From: UBA3839 sp902776985
GTDB taxonomy: Bacteria > Bacteroidota > Bacteroidia > Bacteroidales > Bacteroidaceae
Direction of reading: 5' to 3'
DNA: 64,000 nucleotides
NCBI GenBank assembly: GCA_902776985.1
Contig: CACYSD010000006.1
Span: 21,359-85,358, forward strand
Shown: piece by piece, positions 8,495-17,382 of the stretch
Layout of the letters: every line of letters begins with the position of its first letter
Numbering within the stretch: position 1 is the stretch's first letter
The notes under the pieces: generated by a model
Database searches by the model: none
What the model saw: the letters and a program-made list of their open reading frames with translations, nothing else
What the model was told of the DNA's origin: nothing
Position numbers and translations under genes: made by a program

Positions 8495-11400
8495 TTACAC
8501 TTTTACTATATCACCACGGCGAAGATACCACACAAAGCCCTTGACATCGGGATAGCCCATAGCGGAAAGCAGATTCATGTAACTCTTTACCTGATTGCGA
8601 TGTCCGTCATCCTGACGTCCCGTCTTAAAATCTATGACGATGGTCTGCTTGCCGTCAGTTATTACCCGATCGGGGCGTTGCTGATGCACTATACCATCCT
8701 TGTCGCGACTAACAATATTACATTCATTGATTACTGTCCAACAAGGCAGAAACCACTCCCGTGCCTGCGTGTTGGTTAGCGACTTCTCAAGCAACCGTGT
8801 GACCTCATTCATGTAAGCCTTATCTGTGAAATAACCCTCTGAATCCATCTGCTTCAAGGCTGAGGGGACGTCATCAAGAGTATTTATCCTTGACAGCAGG
8901 AGGTGGAACATCACACCCTCGTCAATATATCGCTGGCGGTTGGATGCGTCGTCACTATCGTCGAGATGATGCAGGAACTGCATAGACTGGTTGGACTGTC
9001 GGAACTGAAGTTTCGCTGACTGAGTGGTAAACTCGATTTGTTCTGAAGAAGGAGTCTGAGTTAACACATTCGGATCTTTTTCTTTCTCAGAATCATCCTT
9101 CTTTGTAGGAACAACCTCACCGAATGAATACGACTTACACAAAGCTGCAGGATCTTCGGTCATCAAAGCAGGGATATTACTCTTGAGCAATGCAGAAACA
9201 TTCTCCCCGTCGATATCGGATTTTGATGCCTCTGAAGATATGATTATGAGATTGTTCTTAGCACGGGTGAATGCCACATATATAAGATTAAGGTTGTCGA
9301 CATAGAGTTTGAGTTTCTCCTCAGCATATTCCTTCGAATAATACGAATCCTTGCAATAGCCGTGTGCTGTTATCGGCAGAATAGGCATATCTGAAAATGG
9401 TTCCACGGATGGTTTGCACCAGATGAGAGGTTTATGCGTACCGACAAACTGCCATTCGCAATATGGAACAATCACGCTATGGAACTCAAGCCCCTTCGAC
9501 TTATGAATACTCATTATGCGAATACCTTCTATCTCACCGACAGGTATAGTCACCGAGCAAAGCACTTCCTCCCAGTACTTTAGGAAAGTATCTATATTCG
9601 ATGTCTGCTCGCTAACAAAACTGAGGAGTTGGTCAAGGAATGTGAAAATATAGGCATCTTGATTCTCCATACGATTCATGCCAAACATATCGTAGAGATG
9701 TTCCACCAGTTCGTAGAGAGGCGTAATGGTCAGACGTTCGATGTTGTCGGTAAAGGACTTTGGCAGCAGTTGGTCAAGTTGACGGTCGTCCATCATAAAT
9801 ACCGAACCGGCATCGCCATCACAGCCGTTTATCAGCACTGCGTACTTGTATGCAACGAGAACTTTAAGATAGCGTTCTGCAGGATTGGAGATATAGCGAA
9901 GAATGTCTATGATGAAATTTATCAGTTGCGAGCTGTCCAGCCGGAAAGCCTCATCACTGACGATATTCACTTGCGGCATCTGTTGGGCAAAGGCTGTCTG
10001 AATATCAGCTATTACCCTATTATAGCGAACCAATATACAAATGTCGTTCTGATTCACACCTTGGTCAATGAGCATACGCACATTATCCACGATGAGGTTC
10101 AGTTTCACTGTTGCCACATCCACATCCTCATCTTTATTCTTCTCAACGAACTCAACTCTCACATACCCTTTACCTTCTTTCTTCGGAAGGATTTCCTGCT
10201 CCACATCTTTATAGGCATCGGCAATGATATCAGTGGTGAGATTAGTGGTATTATTATAGGTGTCCTGCAAAGAATTAGCTGCAGCCGTAAAGAAAGAGTT
10301 GTTGAAACTGATTACATTCCCACTACTGCGAAAATTCTTCTTCATCGGCTGGACGTCAGCCATAGAGCCAAACACAGGATTCTGCTCAATATCCTTGAGT
10401 ATGCTCCAGTCACTGTTGCGCCAGCGGTAAATACTTTGTTTGACGTCACCAACTATAAGACACTGACTGGCCGTAGCCATGCTGTTGAGGAGCAAAGGAA
10501 TAAAGTTCTTCCATTGCAACGAAGAAGTATCCTGAAACTCGTCAATCATAATATGCTTGAACCTCACACCAGCCTTTTCGTATATAAACGGAACATCCTG
10601 TCCCTGAATTATGCTGTTGAGCAAGTATGCTGTATCGGCAAGAAGAAAGCGGTTTTCCTCAGAATTGATTGCACGTACTTTGGCATCCAGTGCAAAGATA
10701 AGCAGCAGCTGATTGATGTGGGTTAGTGTTGCATCAACGGTATTAAGCAGTTTGCGCAATTGGAATATATCCTTCAGAACAGGCAGAAGATGCTCTTTCA
10801 CTACAGACTCCGTATTTTTTGGACTTTGCTTTGAGAGCCATGCAGATGGAGCTTCAAGAAACGAACGGACAGACTTTGACAGATTTGGCAATTCACCCTT
10901 GGAGTTACGTTCGCCTTTGGATGTTTTCTCCATAAAGCCCCATATTCCGGTGTTTCCCCCACCCCCTCGGAAATGGGCTGCCTCCAAACCATTGTCTTCA
11001 CAATGCTTCAAGAATTTTATTCCGTCGGATTTGAGTTGCTGCATGACATCATTTTTCAGCCCGTATATCGAACGTTTGAAACGTTCTATTTCCTTAGTCT
11101 GGAATTTGCTTAATGAGCTATCGGCGGAATTCTCAGCTTGAGTCTGTTCCCCGTGCAGGGATTCTGAATTACATAGTTCGAGGTAAGTTTCGTTGAAGAG
11201 ATTCTTTCCAAAATCCTCCAACTCCTGTTCTATCATCCAATTCTTGCTATCGTTGATTTTATCTTCAACTATACCCAGAACAGACTGCAACAAAGCCTTA
11301 TCAGTTACCAAATCATCGAGAAGGCTCTTGACTGCATCAGCAAGAACTTTGTCATTCTTAATCTCAAGCCTGATGTTATTGGAGAGATGCAATTCATGAG

Positions 11401-11779
11401 CAAGCTGACGAATGATAGACTGGAAGAAAGCGTCAATCGTCTCTATACGGAAGCGGCTGTAGTCATTCATCATTGCCGCCAAAGTTTCCGATGCACGTTG
11501 ACGAATCTCAGCATCACTCAGTTTCAGCGCTTTTATCTGAGCATCGTCGGCAATTGCATGAAAATAGTCTTCCGAATTACTTAATCCATTGGCTATTCCA
11601 TAAAGCTGGCTGAGGATACGAAGTTTCATTTCCGCTGTAGCTTTGTTGGTAAAAGTCACAGCAAGTATATTGCTATAGCACAAAGGATTAGCAATCAAGA
11701 GCTTGATATACTCCACTGCCAGGCGGAAAGTCTTTCCGCTTCCTGCAGATGCTTTATATATTTTTAGATATTTGGACAT
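8495..11779 (-). CDS. UvrD/Rep-type helicase-nuclease, AddA-like
   Basis: 1094 residues from the ATG at 11779 (MSKYLKIYKASAGSGKT); the 15 codons upstream come from repeat sequence. Superfamily 1 motifs are in order: ASAGSGKTF near residue 10, DEFQDTS (Walker B), GDVKQSIYRWR, MSIHKSKGLEF and YVAFTRAKNNLI. The C-terminus carries the RecB-like nuclease core DRVITDGKQTIVIDFKTG. It should pair with the AddB-like protein encoded next, resecting double-strand breaks. The leader contains the CTTCAC repeat and TTCTGCGG hairpin shared with era. Confidence 0.9.
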   Translation of the reverse strand: MSKYLKIYKASAGSGKTFRLAVEYIKLLIANPLCYSNILAVTFTNKATAEMKLRILSQLYGIANGLSNSEDYFHAIADDAQIKALKLSDAEIRQRASETLAAMMNDYSRFRIETIDAFFQSIIRQLAHELHLSNNIRLEIKNDKVLADAVKSLLDDLVTDKALLQSVLGIVEDKINDSKNWMIEQELEDFGKNLFNETYLELCNSESLHGEQTQAENSADSSLSKFQTKEIERFKRSIYGLKNDVMQQLKSDGIKFLKHCEDNGLEAAHFRGGGGNTGIWGFMEKTSKGERNSKGELPNLSKSVRSFLEAPSAWLSKQSPKNTESVVKEHLLPVLKDIFQLRKLLNTVDATLTHINQLLLIFALDAKVRAINSEENRFLLADTAYLLNSIIQGQDVPFIYEKAGVRFKHIMIDEFQDTSSLQWKNFIPLLLNSMATASQCLIVGDVKQSIYRWRNSDWSILKDIEQNPVFGSMADVQPMKKNFRSSGNVISFNNSFFTAAANSLQDTYNNTTNLTTDIIADAYKDVEQEILPKKEGKGYVRVEFVEKNKDEDVDVATVKLNLIVDNVRMLIDQGVNQNDICILVRYNRVIADIQTAFAQQMPQVNIVSDEAFRLDSSQLINFIIDILRYISNPAERYLKVLVAYKYAVLINGCDGDAGSVFMMDDRQLDQLLPKSFTDNIERLTITPLYELVEHLYDMFGMNRMENQDAYIFTFLDQLLSFVSEQTSNIDTFLKYWEEVLCSVTIPVGEIEGIRIMSIHKSKGLEFHSVIVPYCEWQFVGTHKPLIWCKPSVEPFSDMPILPITAHGYCKDSYYSKEYAEEKLKLYVDNLNLIYVAFTRAKNNLIIISSEASKSDIDGENVSALLKSNIPALMTEDPAALCKSYSFGEVVPTKKDDSEKEKDPNVLTQTPSSEQIEFTTQSAKLQFRQSNQSMQFLHHLDDSDDASNRQRYIDEGVMFHLLLSRINTLDDVPSALKQMDSEGYFTDKAYMNEVTRLLEKSLTNTQAREWFLPCWTVINECNIVSRDKDGIVHQQRPDRVITDGKQTIVIDFKTGRQDDGHRNQVKSYMNLLSAMGYPDVKGFVWYLRRGDIVKV

Positions 11780-11821
11780 GGAAAGTGAAGAGTGAAGAAT
11801 TTCTGCGGGAGAACCGCATAA
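11780..11821 (-). repeat. AddA-gene leader: CTTCAC repeat plus TTCTGCGG hairpin
   Basis: On the coding strand the sequence reads hairpin (TGCGGTTCTCCCGCA), then ATTCTTCACTCTTCAC, then TTTCC and the start codon. The module matches the era leader almost base for base. It fills the 51-nt gap after the RluA-type gene. Confidence 0.6.
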
Positions 11822-11830
11822 CACGGAATG

Positions 11831-13354
11831 CTAAATGGGAGCCGAAGAACACGGATTGAAGGGCGGTGGGCAGGTGATTGTGAGTGGTTGCCCGGTAATG
11901 GGATGATTGAATTCGATTGAAGAGGCGTGAAGCATAAGGCGGGGGAAGATATTACATATCTCCTTATTGCCATACAGTTCATCACCACAGATGGGGCTAT
12001 AAAGTCCTTCCTCGTGAGCGCTGTGCATACGCAACTGATGTGTACGTCCAGTTTCAGGATAGAAGGCCACGACAGGATGTTCTGCACCTGTACTGTCATT
12101 AATCCTGCCCACTACTTCATAACGGGTAACAGCCTGTTTGCCACGAACTCTGTCAACCATCTGGCGCGGTGGGTCGTTGGAGTCTTTGGTCAGAGGCAAA
12201 TCAATGACGCCTTCAGTAACAGCGAGAGGTTTTTCCAAAACAGCGATATATTGTTTGCGAACTTTATGCTGTGCAAAAGCCTTGTTCAGTCGGCTGAGCA
12301 CTTTCACGTTCTTTGCAATTAAAAGGATTCCGGATGTTCCCTGATCAAGCCTATGCGCAGGAGTATAACACTCCTCCATATTGGTGTAGCGTCTCTGTAG
12401 CCAGTCAACCACACTCACATTGCTTTCCCTGCTCGGGACTGAGAGCAAGCCACTGGGTTTGTTGATGGCAAGCATATACTCATCCTCGTAGATAATCTCA
12501 ATCTCTTTGAGAAGTTGGGCATTATACTGCTCATACTTGCTTTCTTCCACATCCAGCCCCTGAAGCATGAATTTCAGGATAGGACGACACTTCTTGCGGC
12601 AGGCAGGATAGAACTGTCCTTCGTGACGCACCTCTTCACGAGGAGAAGCACCAATCCAGAATTCCGCCATACAAAGAGGTTTGAGATGATGAGCAAAAGC
12701 ATATTGCAACAGTTTCGGAGCACAGCACTCTCCGCTTCCTGAAGGAATATGGTGTTTCTTTGCGTTCTTCTCAAAGTTTTTCAGGTTCAGCATCGTAGTT
12801 CGGTAGAAATCAGGGAATATCTGCATCACACTTCTCTCCTCCCCTCTCGCATTCAAACAGATATACTGTTCAAAGAGCCAATCCTGCAGTTCTTCCGACT
12901 TTTGTTTACGCAGGCGCTTCAGCTGACATATATAGGAACGTTCACTCTCCGAGTAAGCCTGGGTAAATGTATCTGCATTACCATGAACTTCCAGATCTCT
13001 TATCTGTTCATTGATATGAGAAATCTCAGCCTGTTCAATCTGGAAGCGTCCCTGCGGCAACAGCAAATCATAGATTGGAGGAACAAAATAGTCGATGTCG
13101 TTGCGACCACAAAGAAAACCTGAATATGCGGCTACAAACTGAATCTCCTCCCCTAATGGTGCATTAGGAACTTGCACGACGAGAACACCGAACATCTTAC
13201 CCAACGCAGCATCCTTCTTCCAGTCGGGATGAGAGTCAACAGCCTGTTTCACCTGCTCCGCAGCAGCAATGCACAGAGGATGCGGTTCATATCCAAAAGG
13301 ATTGGTGAACTTCTCCGGGACTGTATCCACAATTGCGTTAAGACAGTGTAACAT
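11831..13354 (-). CDS. RluA-family pseudouridine synthase with long N-terminal extension
   Basis: 507 residues. The last 220 are the RluA/RsuA catalytic domain: NKPSGLLSVPS, HRLDQGTSGILL (catalytic Asp337) and GRTHQLRMH. The first 280 or so are an extension not present in E. coli RluA (219 residues), with a coiled-coil-like stretch (QLKRLRKQKSEELQDW) and cysteines in GECCAPKLL and FYPACRKKCRPIL that could bind a metal. It isomerises uridine in rRNA or tRNA; the target cannot be read from sequence. It lies 23 nt downstream of the small membrane-protein gene and 51 nt upstream of the AddA-like gene. Confidence 0.87.
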   Translation of the reverse strand: MLHCLNAIVDTVPEKFTNPFGYEPHPLCIAAAEQVKQAVDSHPDWKKDAALGKMFGVLVVQVPNAPLGEEIQFVAAYSGFLCGRNDIDYFVPPIYDLLLPQGRFQIEQAEISHINEQIRDLEVHGNADTFTQAYSESERSYICQLKRLRKQKSEELQDWLFEQYICLNARGEERSVMQIFPDFYRTTMLNLKNFEKNAKKHHIPSGSGECCAPKLLQYAFAHHLKPLCMAEFWIGASPREEVRHEGQFYPACRKKCRPILKFMLQGLDVEESKYEQYNAQLLKEIEIIYEDEYMLAINKPSGLLSVPSRESNVSVVDWLQRRYTNMEECYTPAHRLDQGTSGILLIAKNVKVLSRLNKAFAQHKVRKQYIAVLEKPLAVTEGVIDLPLTKDSNDPPRQMVDRVRGKQAVTRYEVVGRINDSTGAEHPVVAFYPETGRTHQLRMHSAHEEGLYSPICGDELYGNKEICNIFPRLMLHASSIEFNHPITGQPLTITCPPPFNPCSSAPI

Positions 13355-13377
13355 GGTGTTGATTCGTTCGATGTTAT

Positions 13378-13623
13378 TTATTGTTTATTCTTGTGAAGGA
13401 TTCTGTAGACACTGATTATTACAGCAACCATCAGAATTACGGTGAAGATTATCTTGTACACAACAGGGTGTGAATAGTAGTAATTGTAGAGAAACGGCAT
13501 TCCGAACCAGCGAAACAGCCATATCACTAAAAGAGTGAGGACCCGTCCTGCCAATTCCAACAGAAAGAAATTGATAAGGAAGACTACAACCTCGTTTTTA
13601 CTTCTCAACAAACCAACTGCCAT
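13378..13623 (-). CDS. small two-helix membrane protein
   Basis: 81 residues with two predicted transmembrane segments, about residues 11-38 and 56-75, and a basic C-terminus (YRILHKNKQ). I do not recognise the family. It lies 15 nt downstream of the CPA2 antiporter gene and 23 nt upstream of the pseudouridine synthase, so it is probably co-transcribed and might be a small partner of the antiporter. Confidence 0.65.
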   Translation of the reverse strand: MAVGLLRSKNEVVVFLINFFLLELAGRVLTLLVIWLFRWFGMPFLYNYYYSHPVVYKIIFTVILMVAVIISVYRILHKNKQ

Positions 13624-13638
13624 GTATCTCTTAAAAAA

Positions 13639-15903
13639 CTAAGATTGGTTAGACAATTCATCAACTCTTATCAGGAAGTCCTTAATGCGCTCAGTCTCAC
13701 CAGCCACAATCACTATGTCGTTTTCTCTGAAATCAATCGTAGGGTCGGGATTGGTTATGAGTTGTTCATCACGTTCTATTCCAATCACAATGCATTGAGC
13801 CTTCTCACGTATATGACTGTCCTTAATGGTGACTCCAATTAGATGATGTCCCGCTTCAATGAGGAAACGTTCCAAAGTGACATGAGTGCGTGCCGGTTGA
13901 TTCTTCACTTCCACAACACTTCCGTCAAGCATCTGTTTGAACTTCTCTATCTGCTGGTCACTTCCCGCAACCACAATCTGATCTGAAGGATAGATAGTAG
14001 TTCCTCCGCCTGGGATATTTATATTCATTCCTCCACGGACAATTCGCACGATACTCACTCCTGACATGTTGCGGACATCGAGTTGCATAAGCGTCTTTCC
14101 GCAGAAGCGGGAATTCGTAGGCAATACGAAATCTGCCAGATGCACATCATAGTTCAACAGAGAATTAGTAAATCCACTGCTGACCACACGTTTCGCTTCT
14201 GCCGATTTCTCACGAGCTGACAGATTCATATTAAACTGAGTCAGCATCGATTTGCTGCGCTTGCGCACTCGTTGTGAGAAAGTCAAAATCAATACTACCA
14301 ACGTAGCTATGGCAAAAATCATTCCCGATGTAATGGAGAATATCCTTCCAACGGCATACGCCACAAACTGAAGGCTGACAAACGCCCTAAGCAGTGTGAT
14401 TCCAATCAACTTAGCTCGTTGGAACGTACCCGAATTCCACAACTCCGTTGCCTCTGCACTATTTCTGTTGGTTGTTGCCATAACGTAAATGAAAGGCGAA
14501 GTGGCAGTCAGAAGAATCACAAGTACTATAGTATGTACTAGCCACTGAGGGAAAAATCCATCCATCATATTATTCAGGAACGGAGCGGCATAGCGGAAAT
14601 AAATAAGATAGATGAAAGCTACAATCACACCATTTACGAACAGCGACAGAATTACTCGTCTCAGCAATCGCTTGAACGTACTCTGCATCGATACAGTGTT
14701 TCTATTGCGGGCATAGTTTTCCAAAGCCAATCTCAGTCCGTCGCTCAGTCTGCTGTTCACATAGTTGTACATAGGTTCAGCACCACGCATGATGAACGGA
14801 GTAAGGAATGTGGTTATGACACTCACCGCAACGACAATAGGATAAAGACTCGGGTCGGTGACTCCGAGAGACTGTCCCAGTGTGGCAATAATAAAGGCAA
14901 ATTCTCCGATTTGCACAAGCGAGAATCCAGTCTGAATAGACACTTTCAGGTTTTGTCCGGAAAGTATCGCTCCACAGCTTGCAAACACAATCTGACCGGC
15001 TATCACCACAATCGTGATAATCAAGATTGCAGGCCAGTATTCAACCAGTTGTGAAGGCACAATCATCATTCCCACAGATACGAAGAAAATTGAACCGAAG
15101 ATATTCTTGACAGGTTCAACTAAATGTTCAATACGTTCTGCCTCAAGAGTCTCAGCAAGCACACTTCCCATCACGAATGCTCCAAGTGCGGAACTGAATC
15201 CGGCTCTAAGTGCAAGAAGCACCATGCCAAGACAAAGACCGACGGAAAAGATTGTAAGTGTCTCGTCATTGAGATGTTTCTTGAATCTGCGAAAGAACAA
15301 AGGTAGAAGGTATATACCCATCACAAACCATAGAACAAGATACACAGCCAGCTTACCTATCTGCATCAGCATCTCCTTCCCGTCAAACGAGCGGGTTGTA
15401 GCTATGGACGAAAGGAGTACCATGAGTACAACGGCAAACAAATCCTCAACCACCAGAATACCGAAACAGATTTTCGCAAACTGATGATTACGCAGTCCCA
15501 TGTCGTCAAGTGCCTTAAACACAATAGTTGTTGACGACATACACAACATTCCGCCAAGGAAAAGAGAGTTCATCTCATTCCAGCCAAACAAGAGACCTGT
15601 CAAGAATCCCAGAGACATCATGCCTACGACGATGACTCCCGCAGAAATCAATGCTGTATTACCTACTTGAATAAGTTTCTTGAACGAGAATTCCAGACCA
15701 AGTGCAAAAAGGAGGAACAGGACTCCGATTTGTCCCCATGTATCCACACTCTCCTCGTTGCTTACCCATGACTGTCCCAAGACATTAGGGCCGACCAATA
15801 TGCCAGCAACAATATATCCGAGCACCACAGGCTGTTTCAGCATTTTGAAAACCAAGCTTGTGATGCCGGCAGTAAGCATTATTACACAAAGATCCTGAAC
15901 CAT
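13639..15903 (-). CDS. CPA2-family monovalent cation:proton antiporter with TrkA-C domains
   Basis: 754 residues. The first 390 form the multi-helix antiporter domain (KQPVVLGYIVAGILVGPNVLG, then LLFALGLEFSFKKL). A second group of four helices at about 430-550 precedes a cytoplasmic region with one clear TrkA-C/RCK-C lobe (STRFCGKTLMQLDVRNMSGVSIVRIVRGG) and a second at the end (LIGVTIKDSHIREKAQCIVIGIERD). Such proteins exchange K+ or Na+ for H+, gated by ligands on the TrkA-C lobes. It starts 3 nt after the symporter stop. Confidence 0.92.
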   Translation of the reverse strand: MVQDLCVIMLTAGITSLVFKMLKQPVVLGYIVAGILVGPNVLGQSWVSNEESVDTWGQIGVLFLLFALGLEFSFKKLIQVGNTALISAGVIVVGMMSLGFLTGLLFGWNEMNSLFLGGMLCMSSTTIVFKALDDMGLRNHQFAKICFGILVVEDLFAVVLMVLLSSIATTRSFDGKEMLMQIGKLAVYLVLWFVMGIYLLPLFFRRFKKHLNDETLTIFSVGLCLGMVLLALRAGFSSALGAFVMGSVLAETLEAERIEHLVEPVKNIFGSIFFVSVGMMIVPSQLVEYWPAILIITIVVIAGQIVFASCGAILSGQNLKVSIQTGFSLVQIGEFAFIIATLGQSLGVTDPSLYPIVVAVSVITTFLTPFIMRGAEPMYNYVNSRLSDGLRLALENYARNRNTVSMQSTFKRLLRRVILSLFVNGVIVAFIYLIYFRYAAPFLNNMMDGFFPQWLVHTIVLVILLTATSPFIYVMATTNRNSAEATELWNSGTFQRAKLIGITLLRAFVSLQFVAYAVGRIFSITSGMIFAIATLVVLILTFSQRVRKRSKSMLTQFNMNLSAREKSAEAKRVVSSGFTNSLLNYDVHLADFVLPTNSRFCGKTLMQLDVRNMSGVSIVRIVRGGMNINIPGGGTTIYPSDQIVVAGSDQQIEKFKQMLDGSVVEVKNQPARTHVTLERFLIEAGHHLIGVTIKDSHIREKAQCIVIGIERDEQLITNPDPTIDFRENDIVIVAGETERIKDFLIRVDELSNQS

Positions 15904-15906
15904 ATT

Positions 15907-17283
15907 CTATTCCTCTATATCACTTTTCTCCAGATTATTTTTCCAGAGGTAGTATCTTGTTTCTTTAGCAATTACATTGGAAAGGAGTATCAGTGAGAGC
16001 AGATTGGGCAAAGTCATAAGTGCGTTCATAAGGTCGCTGACATTCCAAACAAGATTAAGGCTCATCATGCTACCTACGAAGCAAAGTGCCGTCCATGCTA
16101 TTCTGTAATACAGGATACTACGTTTACCTGCAAGATATTCCATTGCCCGTTCACCGTAATAGCTCCAGCCGAGAATCGTGGAGAAGGCAAAAGTGAGGAT
16201 TCCGAAGGTAAGGATAGGTGTTCCCACGTATGGAATCATGGCAAACGCTTCCTTGGTCAGCAATCCACCGTCCTTGTAATCAATCTCAGGGTGAGCAATG
16301 ATACTGCTTACAATCACCAAACCGGTGAGTGCACAGATCACTACCGTATCCCAGAATGTACCAGTACTGCTTACTAACGCCTGACGGACTGGATTACGAG
16401 TCTGGGCTGCAGCTGCCACAATCGGAGCAGAACCCATTCCCGATTCATTGGAGAACAAACCACGGGCTATACCGTAGCGCGCACCCATCATAATAGCCGT
16501 ACCGACCGTTCCACCAAGAGAAGCCTTCAGCGAGAATGCTTCCGAGAAAATCATTTCAACGGCCCGTCCAAGATATTCTGCATTGACACATAATATATAT
16601 ATACATCCTACAACATAGAACAACGCCATCACAGGAACGAAGGTGGTACATATCTTTGCTATGCTTTTCACGCCTCCGATAATCACGATTCCCACGATTG
16701 CAGCTATAAATACTCCGACTATAGCACGTGCGACGGACTCATCCAGATAGCCATTAGTAAGATGAACAATATTCTCGGAAATGGCATTCGCCTGAACAGC
16801 ATTACCAATACCGAATGAAGCTATTGCCGTGAAGATACAGAAAAGGACGGCAGCCCACTTCATGCCAAGGCCACGTTCAAGAGCATACATCGGTCCTCCA
16901 AGCATTCGTCCGTCGGATGTCTTCACCCTGTACTTGATGGCAAGCAAGCCTTCACTGTACTTAGTGGCGATACCGAAGATACCAGTAAGCCAACACCAGA
17001 ACACAGCACCTGGTCCTCCTAATGACACAGCTGTTGCCACACCAATAATATTTCCTGTACCGATTGTTGCTGCCAAAGAAGTGGCAAGAGCAGCAAACTG
17101 ACTCACGTCACCATCGGAATACTTGTCTTTCTTAACTGAGATTTTCAGAGCCGTCCACATCTTCCTCTGAGGGAAGCGCAGACGGATAGTCAGAAACAAA
17201 TGTGTGCCGAGCAACAATATAATCATGGGCCATCCCCATAAATACTCGTTAATCACATCTGTAATATGCAATAAGTTATCCAT
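15907..17283 (-). CDS. sodium:alanine symporter, AGCS family
   Basis: 458 residues with about ten transmembrane segments. Signature sequences of the AGCS family are LATSLAATIGTGNIIGVATAVSLGGPGAVFWCW and ARYGIARGLFSNESGMGSAP. It takes up alanine or glycine with Na+ across the inner membrane. It heads the run of closely spaced minus-strand genes reaching the AddB-like gene; a TAAATTTG -7 element lies 39 nt upstream, divergent from the alpha-2-macroglobulin gene. Confidence 0.94.
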   Translation of the reverse strand: MDNLLHITDVINEYLWGWPMIILLLGTHLFLTIRLRFPQRKMWTALKISVKKDKYSDGDVSQFAALATSLAATIGTGNIIGVATAVSLGGPGAVFWCWLTGIFGIATKYSEGLLAIKYRVKTSDGRMLGGPMYALERGLGMKWAAVLFCIFTAIASFGIGNAVQANAISENIVHLTNGYLDESVARAIVGVFIAAIVGIVIIGGVKSIAKICTTFVPVMALFYVVGCIYILCVNAEYLGRAVEMIFSEAFSLKASLGGTVGTAIMMGARYGIARGLFSNESGMGSAPIVAAAAQTRNPVRQALVSSTGTFWDTVVICALTGLVIVSSIIAHPEIDYKDGGLLTKEAFAMIPYVGTPILTFGILTFAFSTILGWSYYGERAMEYLAGKRSILYYRIAWTALCFVGSMMSLNLVWNVSDLMNALMTLPNLLSLILLSNVIAKETRYYLWKNNLEKSDIEE

Positions 17284-17321
17284 CTATAAATAAAATCGTA
17301 ATTTTCACATCTTTTAAGTTG

Positions 17322-17329
17322 CAAATTTA
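17322..17329 (-). promoter_or_regulatory. -7 box of the symporter-antiporter-AddAB operon
   Basis: TAAATTTG on the minus strand 39-46 nt before the symporter start. No good TTTG was found 19 nt upstream, so only the -7 half is supported. Confidence 0.45.
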
Positions 17330-17351
17330 CGCATTAAAATCGAATTTTCTT

Positions 17352-17359
17352 TATTTTTG
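17352..17359 (+). promoter_or_regulatory. -7 box of the alpha-2-macroglobulin gene
   Basis: TATTTTTG on the plus strand, 24 nt before the start codon; it fits TAnnTTTG. The -33 half is not convincing. Confidence 0.4.
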
Positions 17360-17382
17360 CCCCAAATTAAATTCCTATTGAC

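Noticed and set aside
9629..10726. Long plus-strand frame of 365 codons inside the AddA-like gene
   Set aside because: Antisense to a strongly conserved helicase frame; its translation is rich in His, Ile and Val with no domain pattern, typical of a shadow.
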